DNA from: Geminicoccus roseus DSM 18922
Lineage (GTDB): Bacteria; Pseudomonadota; Alphaproteobacteria; Geminicoccales; Geminicoccaceae
Length of the DNA stretch: 64,000 nucleotides
Direction: 5' to 3'
Assembly: GCF_000427665.1 (NCBI RefSeq)
Contig: NZ_KE386572.1
Span: 4,526,373 to 4,590,372, forward strand
How positions within the stretch are numbered: position 1 is the stretch's first letter; every line of letters starts with the position of its first letter. The notes beneath the pieces are model-generated. The model was given only the letters and a program-made list of their open reading frames with translations, ran no database searches and had not been told where the DNA came from. The position numbers and the translations under genes were made by a program. Positions 45,823-54,805 of the stretch are shown here, one piece after another.

Positions 45823-46800
45823 ATGCGAATGGTGACGCTTGCGGCCAGCTGCCTGGTCTTGTCGACCTCCCTGGCGCAGGCCGATCTGGTGGAGCGGGGC
45901 AAGGCTGCGGTGATGGCCTGGAGCCAGTCCGCGCAGGCCTTCGCGGAGGCTACTGCCGCGGCCTGCCCGGTGCCGCCAGCGACCCCCGATCCCCAGGCGA
46001 TCGAGCGGGCGCGCGCGGCGTTCCGCCAGCTGGTGCTGAACTGGCAGGCGGCGCGGCCCTGGCTGGTCGGTCCGGGGGCGCCACGCGACCTGCCGAGCCA
46101 GGTCTGGTTCTGGCCGGACCCGCACGGCTCGGCCAGCCGGCAGCTCTCCAAGGCGCTGGCGACCGGCGAGCCGCACGGCATCGCTCCCAAGGGCCTGGGC
46201 ATGGCCGAGGAGATCCTGTTCGACGTGGCGGACGGCGCGGAGGGGCTCGATGCCACGGCCTGCAAGCTGCTGAGCGAGGTCGGCCGCTTCCAGGCCGAGC
46301 TGGCGCAGAGCCATGCCGCGACCTTCATCGACACGGCACTTTCCGACAACGACCGGCGCCGGCTCCTGCTGATCTCCATGCGAGACACGCTGGACCGGAT
46401 CTCCCAGGAGAAGATCGCCCGTCCGCTCGGGCTGGACATCGACACCGCCAGGGGCCAGCGGGCCGAGGCCTGGCAGAGCGGCATGTCGCTCGACGCCATC
46501 GCGGCTTCGCTGGAGGGGATCCAGTCGATCTACCTGCCGCCCGACGGCATCGCCGTCACGCTTCTGGAGAAGAAGGACGGGGCCGGCCTGGACCAGATCA
46601 TCCGCGACCAGTTCCTGGCGACCCGCAAGGCGCTGGATGCGGTGGACGAGCCGCTGGACCAGGCCGTGGTCGACCCGGCGGCGCGTCCCCAGGTGGAGGC
46701 GCTGCTGCGCGAGGTGCAGCAGCTCCGCCTCCTGCTGGTCGAGCGGCTGGCGCCAGCACTCGGCATCAGCCTCGGCTTCAACGCGCTGGACGGAGACTGA
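45823..46800 (+). CDS. Second imelysin-family protein
   Basis: A 325-residue periplasmic protein with a signal peptide (LAASCLVLSTSLAQA). The imelysin fold is recognisable from WQAARPWLVGPG and the ARGQRAEAWQSGMSLDAIAA block, but the GxHxxE motif is replaced by GLGMAEEILFD, so the His is missing. It is the shorter, divergent partner usually found after the di-haem gene. It starts 4 bases after that gene. Confidence 0.85.
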   Translation: MRMVTLAASCLVLSTSLAQADLVERGKAAVMAWSQSAQAFAEATAAACPVPPATPDPQAIERARAAFRQLVLNWQAARPWLVGPGAPRDLPSQVWFWPDPHGSASRQLSKALATGEPHGIAPKGLGMAEEILFDVADGAEGLDATACKLLSEVGRFQAELAQSHAATFIDTALSDNDRRRLLLISMRDTLDRISQEKIARPLGLDIDTARGQRAEAWQSGMSLDAIAASLEGIQSIYLPPDGIAVTLLEKKDGAGLDQIIRDQFLATRKALDAVDEPLDQAVVDPAARPQVEALLREVQQLRLLLVERLAPALGISLGFNALDGD

Positions 46801-46801
46801 C

Positions 46802-47920
46802 ATGGACCAGGCACGCCGCTCGACCCTGGCCATGCTGGCCGGCCTGCCGTTCGCCGACCCGGTGCTCGCCATGGCGGCGGCGACCGACCATGGCGGTGCG
46901 GCGCCCCGCTGGCTCGGCTGCCGCACCGAGCCATTGGCCGGCGACGGTGCTGCCGGGATCAGGCCCGATGGCAGGAGCCCGTTCGCGATGCCGCTGCCGG
47001 CGCGCGGGCACAGCTTCGCCGTGCATCCGTCCCGCGACCTGGCGGTGGTGTTCGCCAGGCGGCCGGGCGTGTTCGCGGTGGCGTTCGACACGGTCACCGG
47101 CGAGCGGCTGGCCGTGTTCGAGGCGGAGGAGGGGCGTCATTTCGCCGGCCACGGCACCTTCAGCCCGAACGGCCGCCTGCTGCTCTCCGCGGAGAACAAG
47201 TTCGACACAGGCGACGGCGTTTTGGGCGTCTATGACGTCGAGGACGGCTTTCGCAAGCTGGCCGAGCTGCCGGCCCACGGGATCGGGCCCCACGACGTCG
47301 CGGTGATGCCGGACGGCAAGACCCTGGCGGTGGCGGTGGGCGGGATCCTGACCCACCCGCAGAGCAAGCGGCTGAAGCTGAACCTGGACACGATGCAGCC
47401 CTCCCTGGCGCTGATGGAAATGGAATCGGGCCGGCTGGTCGAGCAGTTCCCCCTGGAGGGCCAGCTGCACCAGCTGTCGCTTCGGCATCTCTCGGTCAAC
47501 GAGCGGGGCGAGGTGGCCTGCGCCTGCCAGTTCCAGGGCGATCCGGAGGCCGCGGTGCCGCTGGTGGCGATCCTGGGGGATGGCAGCCTTCGCCTGGCCG
47601 ACGGCTTCCGGCGCCGGGCGGCCGAACTGCACCAGTACACCGGCAGCATCACCTACGACACGAGCGGCGACTGGCTGGCGGTCTCCTGCCCGAAGGCCGA
47701 CCGGATCCTGATCCTGGACCGGCAGGGCGAGATCCACCACGAGGTCGCGGTGGTGGACGGCTGCGGCGTGGCGGCGGAGGGGCAGCCCGGGCGCTTTGTC
47801 GCCAGCGGCGGCACCGGCCGGCTGGTCTCCATCGACGCCCGGACCGGCCAGGCGACGCAGCTTGTCAGCGAGCCGCTGGCCTGGGACAACCATCTGGTGC
47901 CCCTGCACCTGCGCGGCTGA
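46802..47920 (+). CDS. DUF1513 propeller-like protein
   Basis: A 372-residue protein of the DUF1513 family, expected to form a beta-propeller: GHSFAVHPSRDLAVVFARRPG, GRHFAGHGTFSPNGRLLLSAEN, GIGPHDVAVMPDG and the C-terminal SEPLAWDNHLV block are conserved. A weak N-terminal signal is visible (DQARRSTLAMLAGLPFADPVLA). It ends the operon. Function is unknown, but DUF1513 is regularly found with imelysins and DUF1111. Confidence 0.87.
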   Translation: MDQARRSTLAMLAGLPFADPVLAMAAATDHGGAAPRWLGCRTEPLAGDGAAGIRPDGRSPFAMPLPARGHSFAVHPSRDLAVVFARRPGVFAVAFDTVTGERLAVFEAEEGRHFAGHGTFSPNGRLLLSAENKFDTGDGVLGVYDVEDGFRKLAELPAHGIGPHDVAVMPDGKTLAVAVGGILTHPQSKRLKLNLDTMQPSLALMEMESGRLVEQFPLEGQLHQLSLRHLSVNERGEVACACQFQGDPEAAVPLVAILGDGSLRLADGFRRRAAELHQYTGSITYDTSGDWLAVSCPKADRILILDRQGEIHHEVAVVDGCGVAAEGQPGRFVASGGTGRLVSIDARTGQATQLVSEPLAWDNHLVPLHLRG

Positions 47921-47988
47921 GCGCTCGGCGGTTCGCAATCCTTCTCCGTCCGTGCAGGATCAGCGCGCGGGAACGGAGGGGGAAGAGC

Positions 47989-48333
47989 GTGCAGGCAGCC
48001 ATCAGCGTCCGGATCGACTTTCCGGAGGGCAGGCGGATCGGCCCGGGCAAGGTCCGGCTCCTGGAAACGATCGACGAAGCCGGCTCGATCAGCGCCGCCG
48101 GCCGTGCCATGGGCATGTCCTACAAGCGCGCCTGGTCGCTGGTCGACGAGCTGAACCGGATGTTCACCGAGCCCCTGGTGGCGTCGCGCCATGGCGGCGC
48201 CCAGGGAGGTGGGGCCGAACTGACGCCGTTTGGGCGCAGCGTGGTCGACGCCTACCGGTCGGTGGAAACGGAGGCCGGGCGAGCAACGGCGGCGGCGATG
48301 GCCGCCATTTCGGAGAAACTGGCGCAACGATGA
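47989..48333 (+). CDS. ModE-like DNA-binding protein (HTH domain only)
   Basis: A 114-residue winged-helix protein: GKVRLLETIDEAGSISAAGRAMGMSYKRAWSLVDELN is the ModE N-terminal domain. No molybdate-binding (TOBE) domain follows, so ligand sensing, if any, differs from ModE. The GTG start has GGAGG upstream. It ends two bases before tRNA-Gly on the other strand. Confidence 0.83.
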   Translation: MQAAISVRIDFPEGRRIGPGKVRLLETIDEAGSISAAGRAMGMSYKRAWSLVDELNRMFTEPLVASRHGGAQGGGAELTPFGRSVVDAYRSVETEAGRATAAAMAAISEKLAQR

Positions 48334-48335
48334 AC

Positions 48336-48410
48336 TGGAGCGGGTGAAGGGAATCGAACCCTCGACACGCAGCTTGGGAAGCTGCTGCTCTACCACTGAG
48401 CTACACCCGC
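48336..48410 (-). tRNA. tRNA-Gly (CCC)
   Basis: On the minus strand: acceptor GCGGGTG/CACCCGC, D-arm GCTC/GAGC, anticodon stem GCAGC/GCTGC with loop TTCCCAA (anticodon CCC), T-loop TTCGATT, discriminator T and encoded CCA. Confidence 0.96.
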
Positions 48411-48577
48411 GTTCGCCCCTGGATAGCCGTACGGCGCGATGGGCGCAATCTCCTCGACGCAGCATTGGACCGCCCTTCGGCGCGCGCTGGACCGGCTCCG
48501 ACAATTCCTCCCGGAAAGATGCGACAGGGGTGTTGACGCCTCCGGCGCCTTCCCCTATCTCCCGGGCCACCGCCGGT

Positions 48578-48653
<76 letters not shown>

Positions 48654-48719
48654 ACCGGCGGTCTTCCTCTCTTTTCGATCCTGCGTCTGGCCGATGCTGT
48701 TCCGGCCGGATGATTGTCT

Positions 48720-49127
48720 TCAGCCGAAGACGAGGCCGGGCCAGATGGCCAGGAACACCAGGACCACCGCCAGGATCCAGGCAAGCACCACGAGGCCTGC
48801 CGCGAGCCGGCTGACCGGCCGCTCCGACCGTCGTTCAGCCTCGCGGCGGAACTCGTCCAGCAATTCGCGCGGGATCAGGCGCACCGCCAGCAGGATGGCG
48901 AGCGGGACCAGCACCAGGTCGTCGAGATAGCCCAGGACCGGGATGAAGTCGGGAATGAGGTCGATCGGCGAGAACGCATAGGCGGCGATTGCCACGCAGA
49001 GCCATTTCACCGGCCGGGCGACCCTCGGATCGCGTGCGGCGATCCACAGCGCCAGCACGTCCCGCCGGACATGGCGGGCCCAGGAGGCGGCTCGGTGCAG
49101 CCAGGCGGGACGGGGCAACGATCGCAT
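48720..49127 (-). CDS. DUF1232 (YkvA-family) membrane protein
   Basis: A 135-residue protein with the DUF1232 core ARPVKWLCVAIAAYAFSPID followed by LIPDFIPVLGYLDD, and a hydrophobic C-terminal segment (AAGLVVLAWILAVVLVFLAI). I chose the ATG at 49127; the frame is open to 49292 but family similarity begins here. Function is unknown; these proteins sit in the inner membrane. Confidence 0.84.
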   Translation of the reverse strand: MRSLPRPAWLHRAASWARHVRRDVLALWIAARDPRVARPVKWLCVAIAAYAFSPIDLIPDFIPVLGYLDDLVLVPLAILLAVRLIPRELLDEFRREAERRSERPVSRLAAGLVVLAWILAVVLVFLAIWPGLVFG

Positions 49128-49272
49128 CCAGAAAGTTCCTCGGCCGGCATGGCGTAGCATGTGCGCGCAAGCAGCGCGCGCTCGTCCGACCTCGGTGCGC
49201 CGTCCGCCGCCTGGCGATGGAGATCCTGTTCGGGCTCTTGATGTTCCTTGTTTGTTCTCATATCCTCGCGGC

Positions 49273-49509
49273 ATGACGAACAGATCCGACATCGGTATCG
49301 CGGAACTGAGGGCGGTCGGCCGCGATCACCTGGTCCATGTGATCGCCCGGGTGCTGAACGGCAGCGCGCGATGGCCGCACCGCTCGACGCCGATGGCGGG
49401 CTACGACGTCGCGGAGAAGGTCGCCGACCAGCTGGAGGAATTCGGCTGGCAGGTGTTCCGGCCGCATGTGGAGCCGACATTGCCCAAGGAGCGCTGGCCC
49501 CGGCGCTAG
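49273..49509 (+). CDS. Small hypothetical protein
   Basis: A 78-residue product (MTNRSDIGIAELRAVGRDHL start) with an MAGYDVAEKVADQLEEFGWQVF helix. No family is recognised and no strong ribosome-binding site is seen. Codon use is like the neighbours, so it may be real. Confidence 0.4.
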   Translation: MTNRSDIGIAELRAVGRDHLVHVIARVLNGSARWPHRSTPMAGYDVAEKVADQLEEFGWQVFRPHVEPTLPKERWPRR

Positions 49510-49629
49510 GCTCTCGGCAGCTTTTCCTGCTCACGCCTGTTCCTGGTCGAGCATGGGTGCCCGGTCTATCTTTGGAACTATCGGGCAAGGGTGCGGTTGG
49601 TGCTGCGCTAGGCTGACAGGAGGACTGGA

Positions 49630-50121
49630 ATGAGTCGCGGATTTCCATCGATGACGGCGCTCTTGGGGCTGCTCGCGGTGGCCGGCTACCAGCACCGGGA
49701 CAAGCTGGCCGAGTTGCTCAGCGGGTCCGGGCAGGGCACGGCCGGCCGTGACGACCCGGCCGGTCGACCGGGTGGCGTGGGGACCTCCGCCCATCAGAGC
49801 GGCGGCCTTGGCGGGCTGCTCGGCAGTCTGGGGGGCATGCTCGGCGGCGCCTCGGGCGGCAACGTCCTGAATGGCGGGCTGGGCGAACTGGTCGAGCGCT
49901 TCAGGCAGAACGGCCATGGCGAGACGGCCGATTCCTGGGTGGCCCACGGGCCGAACCGGGAACTTCCACCGGACCAGCTGGAACGGGCCATCGGCGAGGA
50001 TACGCTGGCGGATCTGTCCCGGCAGACCGGCCTGTCGCGTCAGGAACTGCTGGCGAGGCTCAGTCGCGAACTGCCGAACGCAGTCGACCAGTACACCCCC
50101 GACGGGCGCCTTCCGACCTGA
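49630..50121 (+). CDS. YidB-like protein (DUF937)
   Basis: A 163-residue protein with an N-terminal hydrophobic segment ([14 protein letters not shown]), a Gly/Ser-rich linker ([20 protein letters not shown]) and the YidB C-terminal domain with [20 protein letters not shown] and [23 protein letters not shown]. The function is unknown. AGGAGG precedes the ATG. Confidence 0.85.
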   Translation: MSRGFPSMTALLGLLAVAGYQHRDKLAELLSGSGQGTAGRDDPAGRPGGVGTSAHQSGGLGGLLGSLGGMLGGASGGNVLNGGLGELVERFRQNGHGETADSWVAHGPNRELPPDQLERAIGEDTLADLSRQTGLSRQELLARLSRELPNAVDQYTPDGRLPT

Positions 50122-50127
50122 TCCCCG

Positions 50128-50161
50128 GGGCAGTGCCGCGGCTTGCCCGGCGGCACTGCCC
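50128..50161. terminator. Hairpin between the YidB-like and uvsE genes
   Basis: GGGCAGTGCCGC pairs perfectly with GCGGCACTGCCC around a ten-base loop, between the convergent stops at 50121 and 50203. No U-tract. Confidence 0.65.
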
Positions 50162-50202
50162 GCAGCGCTTCCGGTGCTTTGTCAGGATCGCCGCTGGCAG
50201 GT

Positions 50203-51252
50203 TCAGGGTTCGGCCGGCCCGTCCTCGCCGGCCAGCAGGGCGCTTTCTTCCTCTTCCAGGAGGGCTGCGTTCTCCGTCGCCAGGCCGAAGCGCCCCGCCA
50301 CGTCCGGGGCATAGCGCAGCAGGTCCAGGCGGAGACGGATCAGCGCCAGGTCCTTGACCTTGGCCTCCAGCATCACGTCGAACATCAGGCCGTCCGCCAG
50401 CCGCATGAAGCCGATGAACTCGAACGGCTGGCAGAAATCGGCATGGCCGGTCCAGACCGGCGCCAGGTTCACCGTCGTTGCCTTGCGGCTGCCGGGCCGG
50501 GTGCGCTGGATCTGGCGCATTTCCGTGCGCGGCGAGGAGAAATGCACCTTCGGGCGCACGTTTTCCGGCCAGGTCCGCAGGATCGCCTCCAGCGTCGGGC
50601 GCATCGGCCGTTCCTCGGGGTTCAGGCACAGGAAGTGCTGGTGGTCGAAGATCAGCCGGACGCCGGTATGCTCGTGGATCCACAGGATGTCGGCGGCCGA
50701 GAAGCGCAGGTCGTCATGTTCCAGGACGAGGCGGCGGCGCACCGGCTCCGGCAGGGTCTTCCAGGTCTCCACCCAGCGGGCAGCGCTCGCCTGCCGGTCG
50801 CCATAGGTGCCGCCCACATGGATCACCAGCACGGCTTCCGGGCCCAGTTCCATCAGGTCGAGCATCTCTGCCTGCGATGTCAGGTCCCAGACGCTCTTGG
50901 CGACCAGCTTGGGGTCAGGGCTGTTCAGCACGACGTATTGCGACGGATGGAAGGACAGGCGGATGTCCAGGTCGCGCGCCTTTTGCCCGATCGCCCGCAG
51001 TTCCGCGGCGCTTTCCTGGACCATGCCGTGAAACTGCGGCAGGTCGGGATGGGTCGCGTAGGGGGCCAGGTCCGACGACATCCGGTACATACGGATCCGG
51101 TGTCGCTGGAGATGGTCCAGGATCTGGTCGACCATCTCCAGCGACACCTTGAGGTGCGGGCCGCTGGCATGGCGGCGGGCGTCGTTGCTCTTCAGGTCGG
51201 GGCGCGCCATCACCTTGACGGGAAAGCCGAGCCGGGCGGTGGGCGTCGTCAA
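50203..51252 (-). CDS. uvsE: UV damage endonuclease UvsE/UvdE
   Basis: A 349-residue TIM-barrel nuclease. Metal ligands are expected in SFHPSQYVVLNSP, VLVIHVGGTYGD, VLEHDD, FDHQHF and KVHFSSPR, all present. UvsE nicks 5' of cyclobutane dimers and 6-4 photoproducts. The TTG start at 51250-51252 has GGAG seven bases upstream and leads into TTPTARLGFPVKVM, where family similarity begins. The C-terminal 40 residues are longer than in most relatives and Glu-rich. Confidence 0.88.
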   Translation of the reverse strand: MTTPTARLGFPVKVMARPDLKSNDARRHASGPHLKVSLEMVDQILDHLQRHRIRMYRMSSDLAPYATHPDLPQFHGMVQESAAELRAIGQKARDLDIRLSFHPSQYVVLNSPDPKLVAKSVWDLTSQAEMLDLMELGPEAVLVIHVGGTYGDRQASAARWVETWKTLPEPVRRRLVLEHDDLRFSAADILWIHEHTGVRLIFDHQHFLCLNPEERPMRPTLEAILRTWPENVRPKVHFSSPRTEMRQIQRTRPGSRKATTVNLAPVWTGHADFCQPFEFIGFMRLADGLMFDVMLEAKVKDLALIRLRLDLLRYAPDVAGRFGLATENAALLEEEESALLAGEDGPAEP

Positions 51253-51422
51253 TATCGGGCTCCTGGTCTGTGCATCCGCATGGCCCACCAACGCCCCGGC
51301 GGGCCGATCGCTCCGGCCAGGCCACGCGGCAGAGTTCCTGGCTGTACGATTGGCCGAGGCTTCATGGCTCCTCGGGAACAGCCTAGAACCGGCAGAGCGG
51401 GAACTCAGGGGGAGACGATTTT

Positions 51423-51893
51423 ATGAGCGAGCAGGCGTCGCCGGACTGGCGGGAGAACGGGGTGCGGGTGGTGCCGGGCTCCAGCCTCGACAGCAACACC
51501 GCGCAGACACCCGGCATGGACCGGGCCGCCGCGATCAACTTCGCCCGGGTGGGGGCCCGGAAGATCTGGGCCGGCACGGTGACCATCCATCCCCATGCGA
51601 AGACCGGCGCCCACCATCATGGCGAACTGGAAAGCGTGATCTATGTCCTGCGGGGGCGGGCCCGGATGCGCTGGGGCGCGCAGCTGGAGTTCACCGCGGA
51701 GGCCGGGCCGGGCGACTTCATCTACGTGCCGCCCTTCGTCCCGCACCAGGAGATCAACGCCAGCGACACCGAGCCCCTGGAGTGCGTCCTGGTGCGCAGC
51801 GATCAGGAGGCGGTGGTGGTCAACCTGGACATTCCTGCGGTCGAGCAGCCGGAAACGGTGCCGTGGGTCGATCCGATCCACAAGGCACCCTGA
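51423..51893 (+). CDS. Cupin-domain protein
   Basis: A 156-residue single cupin. Motif 1 is GAHHHGELESVIYVLRG with three His and a Glu as metal ligands; motif 2 is PGDFIYVPPFVPHQEIN with the fourth His. The metal site appears complete. The substrate is unknown. GGGGGAG precedes the ATG. Confidence 0.86.
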   Translation: MSEQASPDWRENGVRVVPGSSLDSNTAQTPGMDRAAAINFARVGARKIWAGTVTIHPHAKTGAHHHGELESVIYVLRGRARMRWGAQLEFTAEAGPGDFIYVPPFVPHQEINASDTEPLECVLVRSDQEAVVVNLDIPAVEQPETVPWVDPIHKAP

Positions 51894-52050
51894 CAAGGTC
51901 CTCGCGCCTGGGAAGTGCTTAACCCTGGGTTCAGGATTTCCCGGTTGCGGACCCGGGGCAGCAATTGACATAATCGACCCGTAAACTGAATTAAATGACA
52001 TTCGTCAAGATGTTCAATCCCCTGCCCGCGCTGGCGGGGCGGAGCGACGG

Positions 52051-53085
52051 ATGCTGCAAGTGGACGGGACGATGAAGCGGCGCACCCTGGTCGGCACCAT
52101 GCTGGCGGCACCCCTGGCGGCGGCGCTGCCTGGGATCGCACGGGCCGAGGTAGGCTCGATCCTCAATGCCTCCTACGACATCAGCCGCGAACTGTTCGCC
52201 GCGATCAACCCGGCCTTCGCCGAAGCCTGGAAGGCCCGGAGCGGCAGCGACATCACCATCGAGCAGTCCCATGGCGGCTCGTCCCGCCAGGCCCGCGCGG
52301 TGCTGGAAGGGCTGCAGGCCGACGTGGTGACCTTCAACCAGGAGGTCGACATCCAGATCCTGCACGACCGCGGCAACCTGATCCCGGCCGACTGGAAGCA
52401 GCGCTTCCCGCACGACAGCTCGGCGTACTATTCGCTGCCGGCGTTCCTGGTGCGGGCCGGCAACCCGAAGAACATCAAGGACTGGGACGACCTGGTCCAG
52501 GACGGCGTCCAGGTGCTGTTCCCCAACCCGCGCACCTCCGGCAACGCCCGCTACACCTATCTTGCCGCCTATGCCCACGCGCTGGACAAGAACGGCGGCG
52601 ACGAGGCGGCCGCGGAAGAGTTCGCGGCCAGGCTGTTCGCCAATGTGCCGGTGTTTGACACGGGCGGGCGGGGCGCCACCACCACCTTCGTCGAGCGCGA
52701 GATCGGCGACGTGCTGATCACCTTCGAGGCCGAGGTGAACGGGATCCGCCGCGAGTATGGCGAGGACCGCTTCGAGGTGGTGATCCCGACCTCCAGCATC
52801 GAGGCGAACTTCCCGGCGACGGTGGTGGACGCCGTGGTCGACCAGCGCGGCTCCCGCGACGTGGCCACCGCCTATGTCGAGTTCCTGTACTCGCCCGAGG
52901 GGCAGACCATCCTGGCGGAGAACTACAACCGGGTGCGCGACGAGAAGGTGATCGCCCAGTTCGCCGACCGCTTCCCGCCGGTCCGCCTGTTCACCGTGGA
53001 CGAGGTGTTCGGCGGCTGGGCGAAGGTCAACGAGGTCCACCTGGCCGAGGGTGGGGTGCTCGACCGGATCCTGGTCGGACGTTGA
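52051..53085 (+). CDS. sbp: Sulfate/thiosulfate-binding protein
   Basis: A 344-residue periplasmic binding protein of the Sbp/CysP family: NASYDISRELFAAINPAF, QSHGGSSRQARAVL, NPRTSGNARYTYLAA and YSPEGQ are the family blocks that form the oxyanion site. A signal sequence (KRRTLVGTMLAAPLAAALPG) ends near ARA. Two starts are possible; 52051 has GGAG upstream, 52072 gives a shorter signal. A TTGACA element at 51965-51970 may be part of its promoter. It leads the operon with cysT and cysW. Confidence 0.88.
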   Translation: MLQVDGTMKRRTLVGTMLAAPLAAALPGIARAEVGSILNASYDISRELFAAINPAFAEAWKARSGSDITIEQSHGGSSRQARAVLEGLQADVVTFNQEVDIQILHDRGNLIPADWKQRFPHDSSAYYSLPAFLVRAGNPKNIKDWDDLVQDGVQVLFPNPRTSGNARYTYLAAYAHALDKNGGDEAAAEEFAARLFANVPVFDTGGRGATTTFVEREIGDVLITFEAEVNGIRREYGEDRFEVVIPTSSIEANFPATVVDAVVDQRGSRDVATAYVEFLYSPEGQTILAENYNRVRDEKVIAQFADRFPPVRLFTVDEVFGGWAKVNEVHLAEGGVLDRILVGR

Positions 53086-53103
53086 GGCCCAGATAGCAGC
53101 ACG

Positions 53104-53934
53104 ATGATTTCGGTGAAGAGAAGCGCCCTGCCGGGCTTCGGGCTCTCGCTCGGCCTGTCGCTGACCTATCTCGCGGTGATCGTGGTGCTGCCGCTGGCAG
53201 CCCTGGTGCTGAAGGCGGTGCAGCTGGGACCATCCGAGCTGCTCGCCATCATCACCGGGCCCCGCGCCCTGGCGAGCTACCGGGTCACGCTCACCATGGC
53301 GGCCGCCTCGACCCTGTTCAGCGGCCTGTACGGCCTGCTGCTCGCCTGGATCCTGGTCCGCTACGACTTTCCCGGCCGGCGTTTCCTGGACGCCCTGGTC
53401 GACCTGCCGTTCGCCCTGCCGACCGCTGTGGCCGGCTTGGCGCTGACCGCGCTGTTCGCCAAGAACGGCTGGTTCGGCAGCGTGCTGGAGCCGCTTGGCC
53501 TCCAGGTCGCCTACGCGCCGGCCGGCATCGCGGTGGCGATGGCGTTCACCAGCTTTCCGTTCGTGGTCCGCACCGTCCAGCCGGTCCTGGAGGATCTGGA
53601 CCCGGACGCCGAGGAGGCCGGGCGGATGCTGGGGGCAGGGGATCTCTCGATCTTCTGGCGGGTGATCCTGCCCATGGTGCTGCCGGCCTGGATCGCCGGC
53701 TGCGCCTTAGGCTTCGCCCGTTCCCTGGGCGAGTTCGGGGCGGTCGTGTTCATCGCCGGCAACCTGCCTTACGAGACCGAGGTCACAGCATTGCTCGCCT
53801 TCATCCGCCTGGAGGAGTTCGACTATGCGGGGGCAGCCGGGCTTGCCTGCGTGATGCTGGCGGCGGCGTTCGTCATGCTGAGCGTCACCAACCTGCTGCA
53901 GGCCCGCTGGCTGCGCTTCACGGGCAAGGACTGA
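53104..53934 (+). CDS. cysT: Sulfate ABC transporter permease CysT
   Basis: A 276-residue membrane protein with six segments, the DLPFALPTAVAGLAL block and the EAA loop (DAEEAGRMLGAGDLSIFWRVILPM). It pairs with CysW 3 bases downstream. Residues FARSLGEFGAVVFIAGNLP are the conserved CysT/CysW C-terminal loop. Confidence 0.9.
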   Translation: MISVKRSALPGFGLSLGLSLTYLAVIVVLPLAALVLKAVQLGPSELLAIITGPRALASYRVTLTMAAASTLFSGLYGLLLAWILVRYDFPGRRFLDALVDLPFALPTAVAGLALTALFAKNGWFGSVLEPLGLQVAYAPAGIAVAMAFTSFPFVVRTVQPVLEDLDPDAEEAGRMLGAGDLSIFWRVILPMVLPAWIAGCALGFARSLGEFGAVVFIAGNLPYETEVTALLAFIRLEEFDYAGAAGLACVMLAAAFVMLSVTNLLQARWLRFTGKD

Positions 53935-53937
53935 TCC

Positions 53938-54786
53938 ATGGCGATGGCACACCGGCCACGGGCGGTCGGCGATACCCCCTGGGTGCGCCGCACCCTGATC
54001 GGCGCCGGCCTGCTGCTCACCCTCCTGTTCCTGCTGGCGCCGGTGGCGGTGGTGTTCGTCCAGGCCTTTCAGGCCGGCCTTGCCGCCTATTTCAGCAACC
54101 TGGCCAGCCCCGACACCCTGCACGCGATCTGGCTCACCGTGCTGACTGCCGTCGTGGTCGTGCCGGTCAACGTCGTGTTCGGGATCGCGGCGGCCTGGGC
54201 GGTCACCCGCTTCGCGTTCCGGGGCAAGCGCCTCCTGGTGACGATCATCGAGCTGCCGTTCTCGATCTCGCCGATCGTGGCCGGCGTGATCTACCTGTTC
54301 CTGTACGGCGCCCAGGGCCTGCTCGGCCCATGGCTGCAGGAGCATGGAATCCGGATCATGTTCTCGATCCCGGCGATCATCCTGGTCAGCCTGTTCGTGA
54401 CCAGCCCGTTCGTGGCGCGCGAGCTGATCGCCTTCATGCAGACCCAGAGCTCCGAGGACGAGGAGGCGGCCCGCTCGCTGGGCGCCAGCGCGTGGCAGAT
54501 GTTCTGGCGGGTGACGCTGCCCAACATCCGCTGGGCGCTGCTCTACGGCGCGATCCTGTGCACCGCACGCAGCATCGGCGAGTTCGGCGCGGTGTCGGTG
54601 GTCTCCGGCAACATCCGCGGCCAGACCAACACGCTGCCGCTCCAGGTCGAGCTGCTCTACAACGACTACAACGCTGCCGGAGCCTTCGCCGCCGCCTCGG
54701 TTCTGGCGCTGATCGGCCTCGTCACCATTGTCATCAAGGCGCTGGTGGAGCAGTTCGGACCGGAGGCGCACGACCGGCGCGCCTGA
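53938..54786 (+). CDS. cysW: Sulfate ABC transporter permease CysW
   Basis: A 282-residue membrane protein with the CysW signature blocks AVTRFAFRGKRLLVTIIELP, ISPIVAGVIYLFLYG, DEEAARSLGASAWQMFWRVT and SIGEFGAVSVVSGNIRG. The EAA loop is intact. No cysA follows; the ATPase must come from elsewhere in the genome. Confidence 0.91.
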   Translation: MAMAHRPRAVGDTPWVRRTLIGAGLLLTLLFLLAPVAVVFVQAFQAGLAAYFSNLASPDTLHAIWLTVLTAVVVVPVNVVFGIAAAWAVTRFAFRGKRLLVTIIELPFSISPIVAGVIYLFLYGAQGLLGPWLQEHGIRIMFSIPAIILVSLFVTSPFVARELIAFMQTQSSEDEEAARSLGASAWQMFWRVTLPNIRWALLYGAILCTARSIGEFGAVSVVSGNIRGQTNTLPLQVELLYNDYNAAGAFAAASVLALIGLVTIVIKALVEQFGPEAHDRRA

Positions 54787-54805
54787 CCGGGAAAGGAATC
54801 CGAGC